The notes beneath the pieces were generated by a model. That model did no database searches and had not been told where the DNA came from. It worked only from the letters and a program-made list of their open reading frames with translations. Of a stretch of DNA of 64,000 nt, positions 17,217 to 25,552 are shown piece after piece. Source of the stretch: Guptibacillus hwajinpoensis (GTDB lineage: Bacteria > Bacillota > Bacilli > Bacillales > Guptibacillaceae); the NCBI RefSeq assembly GCF_020171785.1, contig NZ_JAIVAE010000010.1:124001-188000 (forward strand), given 5' to 3'. Position 1 is the first letter of the stretch. Each line of letters opens with the position of its first letter. The translations under genes were made by a program, and so were the position numbers.

Positions 17217-18635
17217 TTGGATAATGACACTGAGAACGACTGTAAATCTCTCGAAACCATAAACCAGGTATATAAAAAAATCATCGATGAAATCGACGTG
17301 GGTGTTCATGTGATCGACGAGAAAGGCAAAACGATCATTTACAATCCGAAAATGATGCAAATTGAAGCAATGGATCACCAGGATGTGCTTGATAAATATT
17401 TATTAGATGTTTTCATGTTCTCTGCAAATGAAAGCAGCACGCTCGTTAAGGCGCTTCAAAAGGGGATCGAGACGTCAAATGTGAAACAAACGTATTTCAA
17501 TAATAAAGGGAAAGAAATCACGACAATTAATCATTCTTTTCCTATTTTAGAAAATGGAAGGATTAAAGGCGCTGTCGAAATTTCAAACGATGTAACTAAA
17601 TTAGAACGGTTAATCCGAGATAATATGAATCGAAAAGGGAATACGCGCTTTACATTTGATAGCATTATCGGAAGTAGTTATGCCATTCAAGAAGTGATTG
17701 AGAATACAAAGCGGAGCACGAGGACATCGTCGTCTGTTTTGATCGTTGGGGAAACTGGAACTGGGAAAGAATTATTTGCTCAAAGCATCCACAATGGTAG
17801 CCACCGATCTTCCGCTCCGTTTATTTCGCAAAACTGTGCTGCCCTCCCAGATAATTTAATTGAAAGTCTTTTATTTGGTACAAAACGCGGTGCATTTACA
17901 GGGGCTATGGAACGTCCAGGATTATTTGAACAAGCAGAAGGCGGAACGTTATTGCTTGATGAAATCAATTCATTAAGTATGAATTTACAAGCGAAACTGT
18001 TGAGAGTGCTACAGGAAAAAACAATTCGGCGCATTGGTGATACAGAAGATAAGGCCATTGATGTGAGAATCATTGCTACAATGAACGAAGACCCCATTGA
18101 AGCTATTGCGAAGGAACGAATGCGTAAAGATTTGTATTACCGACTTGGAGTTGTGACACTATTTATCCCTCCACTTAGAGAAAGGAAAGAGGATATCTCT
18201 TTGTTAGTGGATTCGTTTATTTCAAAATACAACGATCTCTTTCAAATGGACGTAAAAGGTGTGGACACCGACGTCTCGGAATCATTTCAGTCTTACGATT
18301 GGCCGGGGAATGTAAGAGAATTAGAGCATATTATTGAAGGAGCGATGAATTTAATGATGAGCGAAGACATCATACACTATTCTCATTTGCCCATTCAGTA
18401 TCGAAATAAATCTTCATTACAAAAAGAAAAGCATTTAATTGAGCCTGATCAACTAACCATTCATCACTCAAATCAAGTCATCCCGTTGAAAGAACAGATG
18501 GAGAAAGTTGAAAAAAAATATATTCAACAAGTGCTTAAAGAAAACAAAAACAATATCTCGAGAACAGCGCAGGTGTTAGGTCTGAGTAGACAAAGCTTGC
18601 AGTACCGGTTAAGGAAATTTGATATTCAAACGTAA
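17217..18635 (+). CDS. rocR: Sigma-54-dependent activator of arginine catabolism
   Basis: A 472-residue NtrC/NifA-family activator. Residues about 15-128 form a PAS-like sensor domain, about 147-385 the AAA+ domain with Walker A GETGTGKE (178-185), the sigma-54 contact loop GAFTGA (225-230) and Walker B LLLDE (245-249), and about 430-470 a Fis-type helix-turn-helix. The start is TTG, fixed by AAAGGAGG 8 nt upstream. It is divergent from rocD and should sense ornithine or citrulline and activate the -12/-24 promoter. No terminator was recognised after it. Confidence 0.9.
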   Translation: MDNDTENDCKSLETINQVYKKIIDEIDVGVHVIDEKGKTIIYNPKMMQIEAMDHQDVLDKYLLDVFMFSANESSTLVKALQKGIETSNVKQTYFNNKGKEITTINHSFPILENGRIKGAVEISNDVTKLERLIRDNMNRKGNTRFTFDSIIGSSYAIQEVIENTKRSTRTSSSVLIVGETGTGKELFAQSIHNGSHRSSAPFISQNCAALPDNLIESLLFGTKRGAFTGAMERPGLFEQAEGGTLLLDEINSLSMNLQAKLLRVLQEKTIRRIGDTEDKAIDVRIIATMNEDPIEAIAKERMRKDLYYRLGVVTLFIPPLRERKEDISLLVDSFISKYNDLFQMDVKGVDTDVSESFQSYDWPGNVRELEHIIEGAMNLMMSEDIIHYSHLPIQYRNKSSLQKEKHLIEPDQLTIHHSNQVIPLKEQMEKVEKKYIQQVLKENKNNISRTAQVLGLSRQSLQYRLRKFDIQT

Positions 18636-18741
18636 CCTAAGAAATGAAATCGCACTTTATGTTTGAGAGATTCGTCTTCTCTTGTTCATCCATTTTATCT
18701 CTTTATTAAAACCCGTATAATAAAAAGTAACCGCTTTACCA

Positions 18742-18780
18742 TTCGACAGAATTTGACTTAAACCGGGTGGTGACAGGCAC
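18742..18780 (+). repeat. Dispersed 39-bp element, copy 3
   Basis: TTCGACAG-N14-CGGGTGGTGACAGGCAC, ending 26 bp before the lytS start codon. Its right 17 bp are identical to copy 2. Confidence 0.8.
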
Positions 18781-18806
18781 CAACACAGCGAAAGGAGCTT
18801 CCCCTC

Positions 18807-20543
18807 ATGATCGAACTCTTGCTTACGATGCTAGAGCGACTTGGCATTATCGTTACAATTGCATTTGTGCTAACCCGCTTTCGCTTCTTCCGAGATATGA
18901 TCTACAGCGATCAGCTTGCTCGTAAGCAGCAGTATGTTGCGATTGGCTTCTTTGGTTTCTTTGGGATCATCGGAACGTATACAGGATTAACATTTAGTAC
19001 AGATTCACTCCAATTTAATTCCTGGCCACTTGAAGTTTCTTCTGACGAAGCCATCGCAAATTCCAGAGTAATCGGAGTCGTTCTTGCTGGACTTCTTGGT
19101 GGAAAGAGAGTTGGATTTGGTGCAGGTCTTATCGCAGGGGTTCATCGCTATATGCTCGGCGGATTCACAGCATTAGCTTGTGGACTTGCCTCCATTATTG
19201 CTGGACTTATCGCGGGCTCTCTACACAAACGAAATCGTCATGTAAAACTTCGATCAGCCTTCATGATCGGTGCAGGTGCAGAAGCCGTTCAAATGCTCAT
19301 TATCTTAATGCTTTCTAAACCGTTCCAAAATGCCCTGGCTTTAGTAGAAGTCATCGGAATCCCAATGATTCTCGCAAATGGGATTGGCTGTGCTCTCTTC
19401 CTTCTTATTATAAAAAATGTTGTAAACGAGGAAGAAAAAGCTGGTGCTCTTCAGGCACAGAAAACCCTTCGTATCGCGGATCAAACACTTGGTTATCTCA
19501 GAAAAGGCCTTTCCGAAGCTTCGGCGAATGAAGTCTGTCAGATTCTTCATCGTGAAATTGAAGGTAGTGCGGTCGCAATAACAGATCGCACGCACATCCT
19601 GAGTCACGTTGGCCTTGCGAACGACCATCATCAATCTGGACACGAAATTCAAACGACCATTACGAAGGACGTTATTCATAACGGTGAGATTGTTGTAGCA
19701 AACGATCAGACCATTCACTGCGCCGAGAAAGACTGCCCGCTCGGAGCTGCCATCATTGCCCCGCTTAAACAGCGAGGAAAAACAATCGGCACGCTGAAAT
19801 TTTACTTCCGATCGGAAAAAGAGATTACCCATATTATTACTGAGCTTGTGCTCGGTCTCAGCAATCTTCTTAGTAATCAGCTCGAAATCGCTGAAGCAGA
19901 TAAAGCCTATCAGCTCGCGAAAGAAGCTGAAATCAAAGCATTACAAGCACAAATTAGTCCGCACTTTCTGTTTAATTCACTTAATACGATCATTTCGTTA
20001 ATTCGAATTGAACCAGATAAAGCACGTAAATTACTCGTCTCCCTTTCACATTTCTTAAGACAGAATTTATCTGGAACGACGGCAAACATGACGTCGCTTC
20101 ATCAAGAGTTAAAACACGTAAGAGCCTATCTTGAAATAGAAGAGGCGCGCTTCGTGGATCGCCTCACAGTAATCTACGAAATTGATGAAAGTGCATTAAC
20201 GATGAATCTACCTCCCCTTACCCTGCAACCTATTGTTGAAAATGCGATTAAACATGGCATAAAAAATAAAAATACAGACTGTCTAGTTAAAATTAGTATT
20301 GAGCGCCATGCAAACGGCGTCCTCGTCTGTGTCACAGATAATGGAGAGGGTATTCCTCCTGAGCGACTAAGACAGCTCGGAAAAATGCACGTTCCATCTC
20401 AGCTTGGCACAGGACTGGGACTCTATAACGTGAATCGACGTCTATCCATGTTATATGGAACGGAAGCTACTCTTCAAATTCATAGCATCTTACACGAAGG
20501 AACGACCATTTGCTTTAAGATCCCAACCATGGAGGACAAATAA
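18807..20543 (+). CDS. lytS: LytS-family sensor histidine kinase
   Basis: A 578-residue membrane kinase. Residues about 1-205 hold a 5TM LytS-type receptor region (GLLGGKRVGFGAGLIAGVHRY is characteristic), about 225-355 a GAF-like domain, and about 365-575 the kinase core with phospho-acceptor H386 in ISPHFLFNSLN, an N-box VENAIKHG and a G-box DNGEGIP. The next gene encodes its LytTR regulator without a gap, and a CstA/BtsT-type transporter follows. E. coli BtsS and Bacillus LytS are pyruvate-responsive, so pyruvate or a related acid is the likely signal (inference). GAAAGGAG precedes the ATG. Confidence 0.88.
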   Translation: MIELLLTMLERLGIIVTIAFVLTRFRFFRDMIYSDQLARKQQYVAIGFFGFFGIIGTYTGLTFSTDSLQFNSWPLEVSSDEAIANSRVIGVVLAGLLGGKRVGFGAGLIAGVHRYMLGGFTALACGLASIIAGLIAGSLHKRNRHVKLRSAFMIGAGAEAVQMLIILMLSKPFQNALALVEVIGIPMILANGIGCALFLLIIKNVVNEEEKAGALQAQKTLRIADQTLGYLRKGLSEASANEVCQILHREIEGSAVAITDRTHILSHVGLANDHHQSGHEIQTTITKDVIHNGEIVVANDQTIHCAEKDCPLGAAIIAPLKQRGKTIGTLKFYFRSEKEITHIITELVLGLSNLLSNQLEIAEADKAYQLAKEAEIKALQAQISPHFLFNSLNTIISLIRIEPDKARKLLVSLSHFLRQNLSGTTANMTSLHQELKHVRAYLEIEEARFVDRLTVIYEIDESALTMNLPPLTLQPIVENAIKHGIKNKNTDCLVKISIERHANGVLVCVTDNGEGIPPERLRQLGKMHVPSQLGTGLGLYNVNRRLSMLYGTEATLQIHSILHEGTTICFKIPTMEDK

Positions 20544-21272
20544 ATGAACGTCATAAATATTTTAATTGTTGACGATGAACGATACAGTCGACAGGAACTT
20601 GTTCACCTTCTCGGTCAATTCCAAACAGTGAACGTTTGCGGTGAAGCTGATTCTGGGGAATCAGCGGTTGTGAAAGCTGTCCAACTTCACCCTGATGTGG
20701 TTTTTCTTGATGTTGAAATGCCTGGTATGAATGGTATGGAAGCTGCCAGAGCTCTGCATGAATTAAAAAAACCACCGCACATCGTTTTTGCGACTGCTTA
20801 TCCTGAATTTGCTGCAGAAGCTTTTCGATATGAAGCGGTTGACTATCTTTTGAAACCTTATGATGAAGAGCTGCTTTATCAAACGGTACAGCGTCTAGAG
20901 AAGGTGATGCAAGTTTCGACTAAAGAAGAACTTCCTCCCAAAAAAGGCAAGCTCTCAGTTGAACTAGAAGGTGAGATTCATTACCTTGATCCAAATGATA
21001 TTCTCTTTATTTTTCGCGATGAAAAAGTCTCACGGATCGTTGTGAAAAATGGTGAGTACGAAGTGAAGATGGCGTTAAAAGAACTTGAAATCCGACTATC
21101 CTCCTTCTCATTTTTTAGAATTCATAAAGGATACCTTGTTAATCTTCACTACGTGACGCGCCTGACTCCCTGGTTTAATGGTGCTTATCAGCTTGAATTA
21201 GAAGGATATGGGGAGAAGCTTTCGGTCAGTCGTAATTATGTAAAAGCGCTACGTACGGAACTTGAATTGTAA
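20544..21272 (+). CDS. lytT: LytTR-family response regulator
   Basis: A 242-residue regulator whose ATG follows the kinase stop codon directly, with GGAGG inside the kinase gene. Residues 1-120 form the receiver domain (phosphorylation site D56 in VVFLDVEMPG; K105 in the LLKPYD motif), and about 138-240 a LytTR DNA-binding domain (FFRIHKGYLVNL, LSVSRNYVKALR). It should activate the cstA-type gene 138 bp downstream in response to LytS. Confidence 0.9.
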   Translation: MNVINILIVDDERYSRQELVHLLGQFQTVNVCGEADSGESAVVKAVQLHPDVVFLDVEMPGMNGMEAARALHELKKPPHIVFATAYPEFAAEAFRYEAVDYLLKPYDEELLYQTVQRLEKVMQVSTKEELPPKKGKLSVELEGEIHYLDPNDILFIFRDEKVSRIVVKNGEYEVKMALKELEIRLSSFSFFRIHKGYLVNLHYVTRLTPWFNGAYQLELEGYGEKLSVSRNYVKALRTELEL

Positions 21273-21364
21273 TTCCGAGTGCATTTCAGTCTTTCATACT
21301 GACATCTCAATCCAACTTTCAGACATGTTAGAGCGGAATGAGTCCATTCCTCCCTCTCATCTCT

Positions 21365-21387
21365 TATAATTTATGTAAACGCATACA
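21365..21387 (+). promoter_or_regulatory. cstA promoter -10 box and cre site
   Basis: TATAAT lies at 21365-21370 with no good -35 box 17 nt upstream (GTCCAT), as expected for an activator-dependent promoter. TGTAAACGCATACA at 21374-21387 matches the cre consensus at 13 of 14 positions and would cover the start point. Upstream, CTTTCA occurs twice 25 bp apart (21291, 21316) and could be part of LytT sites; that part is weak. Confidence 0.65.
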
Positions 21388-21410
21388 TTCGTACGGAAAG
21401 GGATGATTTC

Positions 21411-22868
21411 ATGTATACATTTCTAGCAGGAATTGCACTTCTAATTATTGGTTATTTTACTTATGGTAAATTTGTAGAGAAGGTTTTCGGCATTAAGGAA
21501 GCTCGTCAAACCCCGGCCTATACCCATCAGGATGGCGTCGATTACCTTCCAATGAACACGAAGAAGAACTCCTTGATTCAATTATTGAACATTGCAGGAG
21601 TTGGTCCAATCTTCGGCCCGATCCTTGGTGCACTCTATGGACCAGTCGCTTTTCTCTGGATCGTATTTGGCTGTATTTTCGCAGGAGCTGTTCACGATTA
21701 CCTTACAGGAATGATCTCCATTCGTAACAGGGGCGCTCACTTACCTGAACTTGCAGGAAAGTTTCTTGGAAAAGTGATGAAGCACGTTGTGAATGCATTC
21801 GCTGTGCTACTTCTCCTCCTAACAGGAACGGTGTTTGTCACAGCACCAGCTGGACTATTGAACAACTTAATGAACGGCTGGGCAACAATGGGTCTTATTC
21901 TAGGAGCAATTTTTGTTTACTATATCCTAGCTACATTGTTACCGATTGATAAAATCATTGGACGCTTTTATCCGATTTTTGGTGCACTTCTTCTTATTAG
22001 CGCACTCGGGGTTGGTGCTGGGCTTGTATTCACTGGCGCACCAATTCCTGAAATCACGCTAAGTAATTTCCACCCTGACAACGCACCGGTCTTTCCGTTG
22101 TTATTCTTAACAATCTCTTGCGGCGCACTTTCTGGGTTTCACGCCACACAAACGCCAATCATTTCACGCACAACGCAAAATGAAAAACAAGGTCGTAACA
22201 TCTTCTACGGAATGATGATTGCAGAAGGTGTCATTGCAATGATTTGGGCTGCTGCTGCTATGAGTTTATTTAATGGACCAGTTGGGCTAAATGAACTGCT
22301 TGCGAATGGTGGACCGGCTGCGATTGTAAGTGAAGCTTCTACTCTTATGCTAGGTGCGATCGGTGGAACGCTTGCCATTCTTGGCGTTATCGTCCTTCCA
22401 ATCACGTCTGGCGATACAGCCTTCAGAAGTGCTCGCATGATTATTGCAGACTACTTTAATTACTCACAGCGTAAAGTAACAAATCGTCTCTGGATCGCAC
22501 TACCGCTGTTCGTTGTGGCATTTGGGCTTACGAAAATTGATTTCACCCTGCTATGGAGATACTTCTCATGGGCTAATCAGTCTACTGCCATGATTGCTCT
22601 ATGGGTTGGCGCGATGTACTTGTTTATTGCGAAGAAAAACTACTGGATTGCCATGATTCCAGCGATTTTCATCACAATGGCAACCACCACTTACATTCTT
22701 AATGCACCAATCGGCTTTCGCTTACCAATGAATGTCGCCTACATCGGTGCAACCATCATTACGATCGCCGTTATTGTAGCTTTCTTTTACTCGGCTCGTA
22801 AGCAACGCGCTGCCAACATTCCCCTCGAAATCGATATTTCAGGTTGGGATAAGGACAGCGTTGCATAA
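21411..22868 (+). CDS. cstA: CstA/BtsT-family carbon-starvation transporter
   Basis: A 485-residue polytopic protein of the CstA family (about 14 membrane segments), shorter than E. coli CstA (about 700). GVDYLPMNTKKNSLIQLLNIAGVGPIFGPI and CGALSGFHATQTPIISRT are family hallmarks. Members import peptides or pyruvate with protons. Its position right after lytS-lytT parallels the BtsS-BtsR/BtsT arrangement, which suggests pyruvate uptake under sensor control. The promoter region carries a cre site, so glucose should repress it. GGAAAGGGATG precedes the ATG. Confidence 0.85.
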   Translation: MYTFLAGIALLIIGYFTYGKFVEKVFGIKEARQTPAYTHQDGVDYLPMNTKKNSLIQLLNIAGVGPIFGPILGALYGPVAFLWIVFGCIFAGAVHDYLTGMISIRNRGAHLPELAGKFLGKVMKHVVNAFAVLLLLLTGTVFVTAPAGLLNNLMNGWATMGLILGAIFVYYILATLLPIDKIIGRFYPIFGALLLISALGVGAGLVFTGAPIPEITLSNFHPDNAPVFPLLFLTISCGALSGFHATQTPIISRTTQNEKQGRNIFYGMMIAEGVIAMIWAAAAMSLFNGPVGLNELLANGGPAAIVSEASTLMLGAIGGTLAILGVIVLPITSGDTAFRSARMIIADYFNYSQRKVTNRLWIALPLFVVAFGLTKIDFTLLWRYFSWANQSTAMIALWVGAMYLFIAKKNYWIAMIPAIFITMATTTYILNAPIGFRLPMNVAYIGATIITIAVIVAFFYSARKQRAANIPLEIDISGWDKDSVA

Positions 22869-22921
22869 AGGATACGTTGAACAGAAAATCCCCCTTTGAC
22901 GAATAGTAAAGGTGTGATGAT

Positions 22922-23071
22922 ATGGGCTGCTGTCATTCAAAATACAAAACGACTCTTGATGAAGAAGAAGAACGAATCAACGAAAAGGGAAAAGAACAAC
23001 TTCCTCTTTTCGGTAAACTCATTCTAAGTGGTTTGTTCTTAGGCGGAATCGCGTTAATTACCTATTTATAA
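22922..23071 (+). CDS. Small membrane protein linked to cstA
   Basis: A 49-codon frame (MGCCHSKYKTTLDEEEERIN, then a hydrophobic helix LPLFGKLILSGLFLGGIALI) begins at ATG 22922 with AAAGGTG 7-8 nt upstream, 53 nt after the transporter, and ends just before a strong terminator. It has a Cys pair near the N-terminus, an acidic linker and one transmembrane helix. E. coli cstA and btsT are also followed by small genes (ybdD, yjiX); this one is not clearly homologous but may play a similar accessory part. Confidence 0.7.
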   Translation: MGCCHSKYKTTLDEEEERINEKGKEQLPLFGKLILSGLFLGGIALITYL

Positions 23072-23073
23072 AT

Positions 23074-23116
23074 GAAAGAGGCCGAAGATCATTTACTTGA
23101 TCTCCGGCCTCTTTCA
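23074..23116. terminator. Bidirectional terminator after the lytST-cstA cluster
   Basis: AAAGAGGCCGAAGATCA and TGATCTCCGGCCTCTTT form a 17-bp stem with one mismatch and a 6-nt loop, between convergent genes. Confidence 0.85.
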
Positions 23117-23124
23117 TTTACCTA

Positions 23125-23952
23125 TTATGTTATAGGCATATAAGGTACTCGACTCGGATTGTATTGATCTAACCATTGATTTGATTCTTGAATCATCCAT
23201 TCCCCAAACCCATTCAAAAAACAAGTTATTTCATCTGCCGATTTAGAAGGTACAATCGCATAAGTTATGGCCTGCTTCATTTCTTGTTCTTTCTGTGAGT
23301 AATGAGCGCTAAATACCGCATACGCTGGATAGAGATCTCTTGTATACATTGGCTTTTGTTCCATGACAAGCGCTAGTCCACTACGAACAATTATTTTCAT
23401 AATCCATGTACAGCACTCCGCAATATCTTCCGCATCTTCATTGCCGAGCAGCTCTTTTTTCGCCTGATTAATATGTTTTCGCAACTGAATGAGATGATCA
23501 TTGGCAAGGGCTCGGTCTGGCTTAAAATTCGGAATATCATTTGTTAAGTCATTTCCGTATACACAGAGACTAGACGTTTTGAGCATAAATGGAATGATTG
23601 AAAAGCGCGTTAATTTCCCTAGCTTTTGCGGTGAAAAAAAGCTTACCTCACAACCACTCACCCATGGAAATTCATCTGTTAGTTTTTCATTTAGGAGCTC
23701 AGCTGCTTTTTCATTATCTTGGTCCGTTAAAACGATGAAATCAAGATCCGATATACCCTCAATCCCATTCCCCTTTGGCACTGATCCCCTTATGTAAATG
23801 CTGCTTATAGGGATTGCTAGAGTTAAAATTTCAACAGCACGATTGATCGCATTTCGATAGTTTCGATCAATTTTCTCCCACGACGTATCGTTTACCAAAT
23901 AGCCCTCATCATCCACTCTATAAAATGACCCTAGTGGCTTAACCGTGTCCAT
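23125..23952 (-). CDS. Nucleotidyltransferase-domain protein (aminoglycoside adenylyltransferase-like)
   Basis: A 275-residue protein with a Pol-beta-type nucleotidyltransferase motif: G56-S57 followed by D69-L-D71 (RGSVPKG then SDLDF), as in ANT(9)/AadA-like and related proteins. The C-terminal half is helical (KHINQAKKELLG, CTWIMKIIVRSGLAL). Antibiotic modification is possible but most such chromosomal genes in Bacilli are uncharacterised. It stands alone and converges on the cstA cluster. Confidence 0.75.
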   Translation of the reverse strand: MDTVKPLGSFYRVDDEGYLVNDTSWEKIDRNYRNAINRAVEILTLAIPISSIYIRGSVPKGNGIEGISDLDFIVLTDQDNEKAAELLNEKLTDEFPWVSGCEVSFFSPQKLGKLTRFSIIPFMLKTSSLCVYGNDLTNDIPNFKPDRALANDHLIQLRKHINQAKKELLGNEDAEDIAECCTWIMKIIVRSGLALVMEQKPMYTRDLYPAYAVFSAHYSQKEQEMKQAITYAIVPSKSADEITCFLNGFGEWMIQESNQWLDQYNPSRVPYMPIT

Positions 23953-24135
23953 CCCGCACCTCCTCTATTGTATCTTTATCATAGCTACTTAATTTCTTTT
24001 ATTAAAGTGTTGTTATTTTGCTTCAATTCCATTCCTGTCCAAACCTCCTCTATGTTTATTTCATAGAGTAATAATGTATCTAGCAAGTTCGGAGAGTTAC
24101 GTTACTCTTACACTAAACGAGAAATGAGGAATAAC

Positions 24136-24381
24136 ATGTCTTATCACGAGGAATTCAATAAAAATGTTGGCAGATGTGTAGCCATTCGCTGCCACGATGG
24201 CACAACGCACTATGGATACATCGACCACTGTGATCGTGACAATGTGTACCTGCGCCCGATGGAGGGCGGCGGAAACGACGGTCCCGGCTTTGGTAACTAC
24301 TTTTTTTTCGGGGCGGCTCTCATTGCCGTCGGCCTTGCTTCCATCGCTGCTTATAGCTGGTCGCCTTTCTTTTTCTGGTAA
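24136..24381 (+). CDS. Small Sm-like-fold hydrophobic-tail protein
   Basis: An 81-residue protein. The first half (GRCVAIRCHDGTTHYGYIDHCDRDNVYLRPM) reads like a short SH3/Sm-type beta barrel as in small Bacillus sporulation-associated proteins; the rest is Gly-rich then a hydrophobic helix ending WSPFFFW. The start ATG at 24136 has GAGGAA upstream; an in-frame ATG at 24124 has no ribosome site. A strong terminator follows. Function unknown; a spore or envelope role is a guess. Confidence 0.6.
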   Translation: MSYHEEFNKNVGRCVAIRCHDGTTHYGYIDHCDRDNVYLRPMEGGGNDGPGFGNYFFFGAALIAVGLASIAAYSWSPFFFW

Positions 24382-24388
24382 AAAAACG

Positions 24389-24414
24389 AAACGCTCAAAT
24401 TTTGAGCGTTTTTT
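24389..24414. terminator. Terminator
   Basis: AACGCTCAAA-ATTT-TGAGCGTT with a following T-run, 8 nt after the 81-residue gene. Confidence 0.8.
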
Positions 24415-24481
24415 ACATAGATTTCTCATTTAATTAGGTTTATTTTACCTTTTAAAATTAATTTTATATGTAAACCTTTTC

Positions 24482-24499
24482 ATGTGATCTTTGTCACAT
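24482..24499. promoter_or_regulatory. Fnr/Crp-like activator site upstream of ldh
   Basis: ATGTGA-TCTTTG-TCACAT is a perfect TGTGA-N6-TCACA inverted repeat. Taking TATAGT at 24520-24525 as the -10 box and a start near 24532, the repeat is centred at about -41.5, the class II activator position. No good -35 box is present. A Rex site is an alternative reading. Confidence 0.6.
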
Positions 24500-24529
24500 A
24501 TGAGCTATTAAATCCACGTTATAGTATGT

Positions 24530-24547
24530 ATGTGAAAGACATCACAA
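24530..24547. promoter_or_regulatory. Rex-type operator overlapping the ldh start
   Basis: ATGTGA-AAGACA-TCACAA differs from the Rex consensus TTGTGA-N6-TCACAA at one base and covers the predicted transcription start of ldh, where Rex would repress when NADH is low. Confidence 0.65.
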
Positions 24548-24554
24548 ACTATAG

Positions 24555-25520
<966 letters not shown>

Positions 25521-25552
25521 AACCCTACTATAACGCTTAAGAGGTGATCCCC

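Noticed and set aside
17097-17378. Minus-strand frames opposite the rocR start and promoter region
   Set aside because: They run through the sigma-54 control region and the rocR coding sequence, have no ribosome site and look unlike proteins.
24469-24482. TGTAAACCTTTTCA as a cre site for ldh
   Set aside because: It matches 13 of 14 positions but loses the central CG, the most important part of the cre consensus, so it was not annotated.
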